Source: Cohaesibacteraceae bacterium
GTDB lineage: Bacteria; Pseudomonadota; Alphaproteobacteria; Rhizobiales; Cohaesibacteraceae
Direction of reading: 5' to 3'
Assembly (NCBI GenBank): GCA_016764535.1
Contig: JAESRR010000256.1
Location: forward strand, 7,667 to 16,987
DNA length: 9,321 nt
Part shown: one piece after another, positions 1 through 6,495 of the stretch
Position numbering within the stretch: the first letter of the stretch is position 1
Layout: every line of letters starts with the position of its first letter
Program-made: the position numbers and the translations under genes
The notes under the pieces: model-generated
What the model was told of the DNA's origin: nothing
Seen by the model: only the letters and a program-made list of their open reading frames with translations
The model's database searches: none

Positions 1-1131
1 TGATGTGCCTGTCGTTTTATCGATCAGTGTGTCAGCAGAAATACGAATGATGCTGGCATCCAGTTGTGGTGTGGTGCGGCTATCAAAAGCAGAAAATTGA
101 ATGCGGGCATTTTGATTGAGATAAATCTGGTCAATATCATTTGTGGCGATCCGGGCCTCGATAATCAGCCGGTCCTGATAGGGCACAATCTGCACAATTT
201 CCATGCCAGGTGTCACCACACCGCCCAGCGTATGAACGGACAGTTTATGGATGCGTCCCGTTTGCGGGGCGCGAATATCCAGATGTTTGTACTGGTCCGC
301 AAGTGTAATGTGGCGTTCCCGCAACTCGATAATTTTCAATTGAACCTGGTCCAGTTCCGACAGCACTTTTTCACGAAACGCCACTTTTGATTTAAGAGCA
401 CGCAATCCAGTTTCCCGGATCGTGCCGTGTGTTTTGGCAATTTCTGCAATCAGTTGCCCGGCCTCTCCGTGTATGCGGGCCTTTTCACGACGTAACACCA
501 GGATACGGGTTTTCGGGATCAGACGCTTTTTAAGCAGCGGTAACAGGCTGTCGATTTCCTCCGTTATCAACCCGGATTGCTCGGTCTTGGCTTCATGCTG
601 CGCTTTCAGGCCATTGATCACCTGCGCATATTGCTCTGCCTGTTGCTCGAGGAGTAGATGTTCATTTTCAAGACTGTTGCGCCGGGTGGCAAACAGTGCC
701 AGCTGGTTGTTGAGTATCTGTTGCAGATTGTCCGATGCGGGATGGTTGAGCAGTTCAGGTCCAAAATTTACCGAACCGGTTTGATCTCTCTCGGCAATCA
801 GCCGCTGTTTTTGCGCGCGATAATCAAGAAGTTCACCATTGGTTACAGTTAAATTTGCCCGGATGACTGTTTCATCAAGGCGTAGTAAAAGTTCGCCCGA
901 TATAACGTTATCGCCTTCTCGCACCAGAATTTGACTGATAATTCCACCACTTAAATGCTGAACTGTTTTGATCCGCGATTCCACACCAACGGTACCCGAA
1001 GCAATCACCGCGCCGGTAATTTGGGCGTAATAGGCCCAGCTTCCCATGCCACCAAACATCAGGCCAATAATGACAATGCCGGAGATTATCCAGCTACGTG
1101 TACTGCTCAATGTGATTTCGCGATCGCTCAT
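1..1131 (-). CDS. Type I secretion membrane fusion protein, HlyD/PrtE family (3' end beyond the window)
   Basis: This is the periplasmic adaptor that links an inner-membrane ABC exporter to an outer-membrane TolC-type channel. Reading from ATG at 1131 gives 377 residues with no stop before the left edge; family members are usually about 430-450 residues, so some 60 are probably missing. Visible are a short cytoplasmic N-terminus (1-12), one membrane segment (about 14-36), a lipoyl-like half motif (SGGIISQILVREGDNV, 61-76), a long charged helical hairpin rich in Q, E, K and L (about 98-277), and the closing half with the family hallmark RAPQTGRIHKLSVHTLGGVV (287-306) followed by TPGMEIVQIVP. 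Its start codon overlaps the stop of the upstream ABC gene as ATGA (1128-1131), so the two are translationally coupled and very likely form one exporter. The substrate cannot be told from this sequence. The family call is firm; the closer PrtE assignment rests on motif recognition and gene order. Confidence 0.93.
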   Translation of the reverse strand, partial: MSDREITLSSTRSWIISGIVIIGLMFGGMGSWAYYAQITGAVIASGTVGVESRIKTVQHLSGGIISQILVREGDNVISGELLLRLDETVIRANLTVTNGELLDYRAQKQRLIAERDQTGSVNFGPELLNHPASDNLQQILNNQLALFATRRNSLENEHLLLEQQAEQYAQVINGLKAQHEAKTEQSGLITEEIDSLLPLLKKRLIPKTRILVLRREKARIHGEAGQLIAEIAKTHGTIRETGLRALKSKVAFREKVLSELDQVQLKIIELRERHITLADQYKHLDIRAPQTGRIHKLSVHTLGGVVTPGMEIVQIVPYQDRLIIEARIATNDIDQIYLNQNARIQFSAFDSRTTPQLDASIIRISADTLIDKTTGTS

Positions 1132-2870
1132 GCCCGGGATCTCCTGACCGATTTTTCGCTGAATTCGCGATTTAAATGCTCCAGTTTATCAAGCGGTGCT
1201 TCCAGTTGCCGCGCAAAGATCTGGTCGCGGGGCCCAAAGGCTTTTTGTCGCCCGTTTTCCAGTACCAGAACCTTGTCAGCCGCTTCCATGACACTCAGGC
1301 GATGGGCAATCACCACCACGATGCAATTTGTTTCCCGCAATTTGGTGAGCGTTTCAACCAGATCGGTATCGCCCTGATTATCGAGATTGGAATTGGGTTC
1401 ATCCAGCACAATGAGGGCCGGTTTTTTGTAGATCGCTCGCGCCAGTGCGATACGTTGCCGTTGCCCTGCTGAAAGATTGGTTCCGTCACGCTCCAGAACC
1501 GTGTCATAACCATGCGAAAACCCAAGCACCATGTGATGGATTCCTGCCATTTTTGCGGCCTCGATGATCTCTTCTTCGTCAGGATCTTCGTGGAACCGCG
1601 AGATATTCCGCGCGATTGTGCCTTCAAAAAGTTCAACGTTCTGCGGCAGATAACCGATATGATCGCCGATCACCTCCCGGTTCCACTGATCAAGCGTTGA
1701 GCCATCAAGGCGGATTTCGCCGCCAACAAGTGGCCAGACGCCGACAAGCGCCCGTGCAAGTGTAGATTTTCCCGATGCACTGGGGCCGATGACCACAAGC
1801 ACTTCGCCAGGCAATACATCAAATTCCGCATGTTCAACAATAAGACCGCGCTTGCCGGGGATGGCGATCTGAATGCCTGAAGCAAGTAACGGGCCTGATG
1901 GAGCGGGCAGCGCCATATGATTTTCAACATCCGGTGTATTGGCGAGCAAGGTAACAATCCTGCTATAGGCCTGCCGCGCCTGAACAAAGCTCCGCCATTG
2001 CCCGATGGCCTGTTCAACCGGTTGCAGTGCACGGCCCAGAATGATCGAAGCCGCAATCATTGTGCCCGCAGATATGGATTGTTGAATGGCCAGCCATGCC
2101 CCAAGGGCCAGCATTGCGGATTGCAAAAACAGCCGCAGGGATTTGGATGTCGCTGTCAGTGTGCCGGAACGGTCATTGGTTTTCGCGTGGAATATCAGCG
2201 CTTTGCCATGGAACCCGCGCCACAATTTGGCAAACCGCAAATGCATTCCCATGGCTGACAGGACTTCGGCATTGCGGATTCCAGCTTCGCTGTGATTGAG
2301 GGCTTTTGCATCGGCGCCTGATGCAGTCGACATCGGGGAACGCACAAGGCGTTCCGCCAGCAAGGCAATGATGAAAAGCACAATCGCGCCGGTGATCGCC
2401 AGCACACCCATTGTCCAGTGAAAGGCAAATATGATCGCCAGATAGAGCGGTGCCCATGGCGCATCAAACAGAGTTGATGGCCCGGGGCCGGAAACGAATT
2501 GCCGCAAGGTTGTAAGTTCACGCAGTGCGCTGGAAAATCGTGATCCGTTTTCCGGATCAAGGCTGTGATGCAGCACAGATGTAAACACAGGATCACAATT
2601 GTGATGATCCAAATTATGACCAATCCGTACCAGCAAGCGCGAGCGGATGAGCTCCAGAAATCCGAGCACAAGATATAGCCCGGCGACAAGGATAGAGAGG
2701 ACAACCAGTGTCGGGACGCTGCCGCTGGCCAGCACACTGTCGTAGATTTGCAGCATGAACAGCGGGCCGGTCAGCATCAACAGATTGATGAAAAGGCTGA
2801 AGACGCCCACAGCAACAAAAGCAGTTTTGCTGTGTTTAAACAGCGATGGTTTTGAGTGTCGGGCGCGCAT
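1128..2870 (-). CDS. Type I secretion system permease/ATPase, PrtD-like ABC transporter
   Basis: This is the inner-membrane ABC exporter of a type I secretion system: a half-transporter with membrane and ATPase domains fused, acting as a dimer to push an unfolded protein through the adaptor and a TolC-type channel. The 580 residues match the usual length of the PrtD family. Residues 15-300 form the membrane domain, with hydrophobic segments near 17-42, 55-76, 138-173 and 245-276. The nucleotide-binding domain shows Walker A GPSASGKST (362-370), Q-loop Gln410, signature LSAGQ (466-470), Walker B LIVLDE (486-491) and H-loop His523. All catalytic residues are present, so it should be active. There is no N-terminal C39 peptidase domain, so a bacteriocin-type exporter is less likely and a C-terminal-signal substrate (protease, lipase or RTX-like) more likely. 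ATG at 2870 is the first plausible start, but no strong Shine-Dalgarno sequence precedes it; only a GGA lies nearby, inside a possible hairpin. Confidence 0.95.
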   Translation of the reverse strand: MRARHSKPSLFKHSKTAFVAVGVFSLFINLLMLTGPLFMLQIYDSVLASGSVPTLVVLSILVAGLYLVLGFLELIRSRLLVRIGHNLDHHNCDPVFTSVLHHSLDPENGSRFSSALRELTTLRQFVSGPGPSTLFDAPWAPLYLAIIFAFHWTMGVLAITGAIVLFIIALLAERLVRSPMSTASGADAKALNHSEAGIRNAEVLSAMGMHLRFAKLWRGFHGKALIFHAKTNDRSGTLTATSKSLRLFLQSAMLALGAWLAIQQSISAGTMIAASIILGRALQPVEQAIGQWRSFVQARQAYSRIVTLLANTPDVENHMALPAPSGPLLASGIQIAIPGKRGLIVEHAEFDVLPGEVLVVIGPSASGKSTLARALVGVWPLVGGEIRLDGSTLDQWNREVIGDHIGYLPQNVELFEGTIARNISRFHEDPDEEEIIEAAKMAGIHHMVLGFSHGYDTVLERDGTNLSAGQRQRIALARAIYKKPALIVLDEPNSNLDNQGDTDLVETLTKLRETNCIVVVIAHRLSVMEAADKVLVLENGRQKAFGPRDQIFARQLEAPLDKLEHLNREFSEKSVRRSRA

Positions 2871-2994
2871 GAAATTGTCCGGCTTTCGATGATCAGCCGG
2901 TGAATTTTATCATGCAGTCAGATACGCCGGCTTAATTTACCAGTGTGATTGAAATCCCGGTAAATATTGTATTGCGGTTGGCTTTTGACCCCTG
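2871..2994 (-). promoter_or_regulatory. Leader of the type I secretion operon with alternative hairpins
   Basis: This 124-bp gap separates the secreted-protein gene from the ABC gene. On the coding strand it holds AGCCGG (2932-2927), CCGGCT (2900-2895) and AGCCGG (2884-2879). The middle element can pair with either of the others but not both. The downstream pairing has a 10-nt loop and ends 8 nt before the ABC start codon, covering the only GGA that could serve as a ribosome site. Further upstream lies a perfect 7-bp inverted repeat, atttacc (2935-2941) with ggtaaat (2959-2965), 17 nt apart. A weak GATAAA -10-like box follows it, but I see no convincing -35. No run of T marks a terminator for the upstream gene. 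Regulatory meaning is inference; short CCGG-containing words also pair by chance. Confidence 0.3.
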
Positions 2995-3930
2995 TTATCG
3001 TGACAGGGATATGTTCCAGGCTTGCGGCAGGGTCAGGCGTTTGGCATCAGGGAAATCACTGTTCCAACCTGAGTGAAACACCAGCGATGGTTTGCGTATT
3101 TTCAACGTGTTTCCGGCAGCATCACGATAGCGCAACTCCATTTTATCAAGTGCCAGTCGCTGTATCAGTTTGCTGTAATCGCTCCATATGCGGTCATAAC
3201 CCGGTGCGTTTTCAAACCCTTTAAGTGTTTCACCAAAGGCCAGCAGCTCGCGTGCATTTGTTGTTGCAATCCCAAAAGCATGGCGCAGTAATTTGGCGCG
3301 GGTTTTGCCCTGAATGCGGGATTTGTAATAGGGTTGATAATCCTGCCCGCCGATGGGTACTGCCTTGTCATAAAACAGGATGCGGGTGTGCAACGCCAGC
3401 AGGTCATTTTGCTGGCGCATTGACCGATCCATATTGTGCCCGGCCTTGCTCAACTCATCGCAGATACCAGGTTTCCGGATCACTTCAAAAGTAAATTTCT
3501 GACGATTGGTGCGCCGATTGCCTGAATCATCAAATGGCGCAAAACCAACAACGATCTCGCCGGTATTTGCCGGTACATGGCGCGTTGTTGGCGGCAGAAC
3601 CAGATCATCATCCGTATCCCCATCCAGATCGAGCATCATAACGCTGAGCGAAAAGCTGTCTTTGTCGCCGAACAGATGTTGGGGGATATAATAGCTGCGT
3701 CCCAACATCAGGCTGTCATGCGGCGCTTCGAGTTTATAATCGGGTGCCAGCGGATAAAACTGCCCGGCCTCAAGGGCGATCATCGGCACGAAATCGCCGC
3801 GCGAGAATGGATCGGAATATCGTTCGGTCGTGAACTTTTTAAGGGAAATGAACGTACACGCAGCCTCTGCCATCGTCGGTTTAAGCAAAACGGCAATGGA
3901 TACAACAAGTAAATTGAATAGTTTTGTCAT
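2995..3930 (-). CDS. Secreted protein of unknown function with an Asp-rich calcium-loop-like motif
   Basis: I do not recognise this protein. It has a classical Sec signal peptide: MTK, a hydrophobic core FNLLVVSIAVLL, then a likely cleavage after AEA or AEAA near residue 22-24. The sequence at the first cysteine (AEAAC) lacks a proper lipobox, so a soluble periplasmic or exported protein is more likely than a lipoprotein. From the ATG, 311 residues are predicted with only two cysteines (25 and 157), which could form a disulfide. A DLDGDTDDDL stretch at about 101-110 resembles a calcium-binding EF-hand or dockerin loop, but occurs once. The rest is a mixed basic and aromatic globular sequence. 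An upstream in-frame TTG at 3936 would add two residues, but AAGAAGG sits 6 nt before the ATG at 3930 and directly abuts the TTG, so ATG is the start. The Sec signal argues against its being the substrate of the adjacent type I exporter. Confidence 0.75.
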   Translation of the reverse strand: MTKLFNLLVVSIAVLLKPTMAEAACTFISLKKFTTERYSDPFSRGDFVPMIALEAGQFYPLAPDYKLEAPHDSLMLGRSYYIPQHLFGDKDSFSLSVMMLDLDGDTDDDLVLPPTTRHVPANTGEIVVGFAPFDDSGNRRTNRQKFTFEVIRKPGICDELSKAGHNMDRSMRQQNDLLALHTRILFYDKAVPIGGQDYQPYYKSRIQGKTRAKLLRHAFGIATTNARELLAFGETLKGFENAPGYDRIWSDYSKLIQRLALDKMELRYRDAAGNTLKIRKPSLVFHSGWNSDFPDAKRLTLPQAWNISLSR

Positions 3931-3961
3931 GCTCAACCTTCTTGCACATTCCGGTGGCGGT

Positions 3962-3991
3962 AATATGACAAGAGTGGTGGTCCGGGATCAA
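3962..3991 (-). promoter_or_regulatory. Possible promoter of the secreted-protein gene
   Basis: On the minus strand TTGATC (3991-3986) lies 18 bp upstream of CATATT (3967-3962), each matching 4 of 6 sigma-70 consensus bases. The -10 is about 32 bp before the ATG at 3930, which leaves a short leader containing the AAGAAGG ribosome site. The match is weak and the boxes are common words. The remaining 3992-4060 shows nothing I can assign beyond a short GCGG/CCGC pair around 4021-4036. Confidence 0.25.
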
Positions 3992-4060
3992 GTCTGAACA
4001 TTGTGAATTAGCGGTTTTGCGCGGTCATAAATCCGCCCGCCGGGTCGTTCTGAAATTGGT

Positions 4061-4301
4061 TCAGGGCCCATCATTCGGAAATCGCAGCGATGACAAAAGA
4101 AGTCAAATTCTCCGGAGTGTCGCCATTTTGATTTTCGCTAACGCTCATGCTGGATACCGGATCTGCGTTTCACTCCGTCCGGCATGACATCAGAGGAAAT
4201 TCCGCCCGCATAATTAGCATGATATTCAGTGTCGTCCCGGCGAAGGAACGAAGTGACGCACAGCCGGGAACCAGCAACCACCGAAAGGGGGTCATCAAAA
4301 C
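4061..4301. repeat. 241-bp direct repeat, copy 1, with three stem-loops
   Basis: This stretch aligns without gaps to 6190-6430; I count 21 mismatches in 241 positions (about 91% identity), with two perfectly conserved blocks of more than 30 bp. It carries no credible gene: the reading frames through it are open by chance. Three stem-loops are visible: catgctgga (4146-4154) with tccggcatg (4178-4186), having a further inner cgga/tccg pairing; tcccggc (4235-4241) with gccggga (4263-4269) around a 21-nt loop; and accacc (4277-4282) with gggggt (4287-4292) around a gaaa loop, with one mismatch. It lies 7 bp after the stop of the autotransporter gene. The style is that of the dispersed palindromic intergenic elements known in many proteobacteria. 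It might act at mRNA 3' ends, but no T-run makes it a classical terminator. Weaker similarity may continue leftward to about 4046. Confidence 0.9.
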
Positions 4302-4308
4302 CCTACCC

Positions 4309-5940
4309 CTAAAACGGCACTCTGATTTTCGCCGTGCCGCCATAACCGGAGAACTGATCATTGCCAAGACCCGAGACATTACCTTCAAGCGAGAGTGCGA
4401 TACCAGTCGCTGTTGTCGCATCGAACCCGGCTTTAATTCGTGCCGATAAAACATCACTGAGATCAGGCAAACCTGAATTTACATCCGTTACCTGATTGGA
4501 GAAATCATATTCCCCGTTCAGCGCCAGCCATGGACGGAACCAAGCGCCGGTCTCGTATGTGTGGCTGTAGCCAATCTTCGGACCGAGCGAAATGCGCCCG
4601 GCTCTGATCACAAGACCGGAGTGACTGGTTCCTGCACTGTCGATGTGACTGTCCTGGTTTTCCTGGGCATAGACAAAACGAATGCCAGGACTGACAAAAA
4701 ACGCATCATAATTCCATGTACCGGTGAGTTGAGCGGCAAGTGTCGCCCGGTGGGCATTGAAATTGCCATCAGTGGAGCCGGAAATACTGGCGTAATCGGA
4801 ATATGTGTATGTCGCCATCGCATCAAATTGCAGATGCTCGGACAGTTTCATGCCTATATATGGTCCAACACTATATCCATCACCCTTGAATGAGCCGTCA
4901 GTACCATTGCTTACCAAATCAAAATCACTGACACCATAACCACCAAGAAAACCGACGATCATTGAATCACTATAGCGGTAATCAATCCCGGCCATTACAT
5001 CGATAGAGTGCCCGTCAAAGTTTTCGCCATCATAGATATTCCATGCGCCTTTGACCCATGCGTTCCATTGCGGGGTGGAATATCCGTTGGTCGACGTGTC
5101 GCCGCCAAATCCGGCGAGCGGGTTGGTTTTTGCTGCCTGATACCCGTTCAACATATTGGCAAAGCCGGTTGTGGAAGCAGCAAAACCATTTGCGGAGACC
5201 TGCAAATTGGTTCCAGCCCCGCCGAAACTTCCGCCCAGATGATCAAACACCTGAGTGGCAACATTGTTCATCTGGAAATTAACCGCCACATTGGAAGCGG
5301 ATTGCTGCTGTGACTGAAGATTATCGGATTCTGTGGTGTCGGTAGAAGAAGCTGCCTGAGGTGTCCCGGACCTGACCACGATGTCTTCGACAAAAAACAA
5401 CTTGCCGCCCGTCTGAACCGTGAAAGTAATGTACCGGTCACCATCGACTGCATCTGTATAGGTGACAGTATGGGTTCCCGCCCCGACAACAGTGTTGACT
5501 TCACTGGTAACAGTACCACCATCCAGTTTCATATTGGTAATCTGACCTGCTTCATAACGGATTTGAATGTCACCACCAGCTGAATCGTTACCAATCGTCC
5601 AGGTATTGCTGGAAACCAGACTGTTCAAATTTTGGTACAGAAAAGGAGAGCAAGAATCATTGCCTTCAATAATCTGAAAAGCACTTGGAATGGATGCCTT
5701 GGGTGACGCAGTAGGTAACGTAGATAACGTATCGTTGTTGAAATTCTCAAGATAACTGGTTTTACAGGTAATATCAGCACCTGCAGCCATTGTTGTAACC
5801 ATGCCAGCCAGGCTCAACCCGGCTGTAATGACCGCCGTGCATAGTCCGGCTATCAATCGTTCTGGTAGTGTTGACGATCGGCGGTTGGCTGGTGGACAAT
5901 CGGAATATTCGTCTGAATCACACGGCACATTCTTACGCAT
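4309..5940 (-). CDS. Autotransporter-type outer-membrane protein with a short passenger
   Basis: From ATG at 5940, 543 residues are predicted. An in-frame GTG at 5961 would add seven, but a GGTGGGGGA ribosome site stands 9 nt before the ATG and nothing suitable precedes the GTG. The N-terminus resembles an extended autotransporter signal: a polar stretch (1-28) with two cysteines, then a hydrophobic core (29-53) ending in MAAG. A passenger of about 150-170 residues follows, beta-rich, with two cysteines (59 and 96) that could pair; I see no beta-helix repeats, RGD or protease motif. A Gln/Ser-rich linker and a predicted amphipathic helix (about 200-285) precede the barrel (about 288-543), whose strands show alternating aromatic residues such as AWVKGAWNIY. 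The last strand, GGTAKIRVPF, ends in Phe as outer-membrane barrels recognised by BAM do. The gene is monocistronic and bracketed by two 241-bp direct repeats. The barrel assignment is strong; passenger function is unknown. Confidence 0.87.
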   Translation of the reverse strand: MRKNVPCDSDEYSDCPPANRRSSTLPERLIAGLCTAVITAGLSLAGMVTTMAAGADITCKTSYLENFNNDTLSTLPTASPKASIPSAFQIIEGNDSCSPFLYQNLNSLVSSNTWTIGNDSAGGDIQIRYEAGQITNMKLDGGTVTSEVNTVVGAGTHTVTYTDAVDGDRYITFTVQTGGKLFFVEDIVVRSGTPQAASSTDTTESDNLQSQQQSASNVAVNFQMNNVATQVFDHLGGSFGGAGTNLQVSANGFAASTTGFANMLNGYQAAKTNPLAGFGGDTSTNGYSTPQWNAWVKGAWNIYDGENFDGHSIDVMAGIDYRYSDSMIVGFLGGYGVSDFDLVSNGTDGSFKGDGYSVGPYIGMKLSEHLQFDAMATYTYSDYASISGSTDGNFNAHRATLAAQLTGTWNYDAFFVSPGIRFVYAQENQDSHIDSAGTSHSGLVIRAGRISLGPKIGYSHTYETGAWFRPWLALNGEYDFSNQVTDVNSGLPDLSDVLSARIKAGFDATTATGIALSLEGNVSGLGNDQFSGYGGTAKIRVPF

Positions 5941-6003
5941 ACTGTTTATTCCCCCACCCACTGCGAATTTATACAGCTGGCTTATTTCCGTATTTCCCGA
6001 TCA

Positions 6004-6026
6004 CAACAGGATGCGAAACCCTGTTG
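6004..6026. promoter_or_regulatory. Inverted repeat in the autotransporter leader
   Basis: A perfect 7-bp inverted repeat, caacagg (6004-6010) and cctgttg (6020-6026), surrounds a 9-nt centre. If transcription starts near 6053 it would form a hairpin in the 5' leader; as DNA it could be an operator. Beside it, gttaa (6029-6033) and ttaac (6041-6045) form a second, AT-rich inverted repeat. No known regulator can be named from either. Confidence 0.35.
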
Positions 6027-6059
6027 CTGTTAACTATTCATTAACTTGTTTTGTACGCG

Positions 6060-6089
6060 ATTATCCAGAATTATGAAACACCTGATCAA
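6060..6089 (-). promoter_or_regulatory. Candidate promoter of the autotransporter gene
   Basis: On the minus strand TTGATC (6089-6084) and GATAAT (6065-6060) are 18 bp apart, matching 4 and 5 of 6 sigma-70 consensus bases. This is the best promoter-like pair in the 5941-6189 gap and would give a leader of roughly 110 nt holding the inverted repeat at 6004-6026. I see nothing else to assign in 6090-6189. Confidence 0.4.
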
Positions 6090-6189
6090 CAATGTCGTTA
6101 ATAAAGCGACAGAAACACTGGATGTGATTCATCCCGGGCAGGCGAATGCAGTCAGTGCAATTTTGAGTGGTTTCAAATTGAATTCGTAT

Positions 6190-6430
6190 TCAGGACCCAT
6201 CATTCGGAAATTGCAGCGATGACAAAAGAAATCGATTTCTCCGGGGTGTCGGCATTTTGATATTCGCTGACGCTCATGCTGGATGCCGGATCTGCGTTTC
6301 ACTCCGTCCGGCATGACATCCGGGGTGATCCCGTCCGTATAATTAGCATCATATTCAGTGTCATCCCGGCGAAGGAACGAAGTGACGCACAGCCGGGAAC
6401 CAGCAACCACCGCAAGGTGGTCATCAAAAC
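6190..6430. repeat. 241-bp direct repeat, copy 2, with three stem-loops
   Basis: This is the second copy of the element at 4061-4301, in the same orientation, 2129 bp away, ungapped and about 91% identical by my count. The same three stem-loops are present: catgctgga (6275-6283) with tccggcatg (6307-6315); tcccggc (6364-6370) with gccggga (6392-6398); and accacc (6406-6411) with ggtggt (6416-6421) around gcaa. The last is perfect here, and its loop remains of GNRA type although one base differs from copy 1. Mismatches cluster in 6320-6337 between the first two stems. The copy directly follows the stop of a short autotransporter-like remnant. Recombination between the two copies would remove the autotransporter gene and its promoter as one piece. 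Confidence 0.9.
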
Positions 6431-6472
6431 TCACCTCTGGCATGGCACATTCAGGCGTGCCGTTCCGTCATA
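6431..6472 (-). pseudogene. Remnant of an autotransporter barrel C-terminus
   Basis: Read on the minus strand from 6472, the codons give YDGTARLNVPCQR and then TGA. The intact autotransporter ends YGGTAKIRVPF then TAG. Six of the first ten residues are identical and two more are conservative changes (K/R, I/L). At DNA level the alignment runs on from the repeat into this segment with a single-base gap: the position of the intact gene's TAG is CAG here, and the next triplets reach TGA. About 62% of 39 aligned coding bases match, many differences being at third positions. Upstream of 6472 similarity fades, and the dehydratase gene ends 24 bp away at 6496. The stretch is short, so chance cannot be excluded, but the continuity with the 241-bp repeat makes common descent the better explanation. 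Confidence 0.55.
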
Positions 6473-6495
6473 ATCGACCAGGCAAAACCATCGCA

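Noticed and set aside
955..1377. Long open frames on the plus strand opposite the secretion genes, here 140 residues
   Set aside because: These lie antisense to well-supported ABC and adaptor coding sequence, show no domain, and lack ribosome sites. They are shadows.
2541..2559. Perfect 7-bp stem tgatccg/cggatca with a 5-nt loop, terminator-like
   Set aside because: It lies inside the membrane domain of the ABC gene, encodes ordinary residues (near DPENGS) and has no T-run, so it is most likely coincidental.
2995..3930. Lipoprotein signal in the secreted protein (AEAAC)
   Set aside because: The residue three before the cysteine is Glu rather than Leu, Val or Ile, so the lipobox rule fails; ordinary signal peptidase cleavage after AEA or AEAA is more likely.
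4061..4301. The 241-bp repeats as a CRISPR array, insertion sequence or att sites
   Set aside because: There are only two copies 2.1 kb apart, no regular spacers, no transposase between them, no terminal inverted repeats or target duplications that I can see, and no integrase or tRNA nearby.
4147..4449. Open frame of about 100 residues on the plus strand across repeat copy 1 and the autotransporter end
   Set aside because: It overlaps a strongly supported gene in antisense and runs through the repeat. A similar start occurs in copy 2 only because the repeat is conserved.
6129..6443. Open frame of about 104 residues on the minus strand through repeat copy 2
   Set aside because: It consists almost wholly of the intergenic repeat. 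The matching frame in copy 1 is broken or shifted, the composition is rich in R, C and P, and no ribosome site precedes it. Frames like this arise from GC-rich palindromic repeats.
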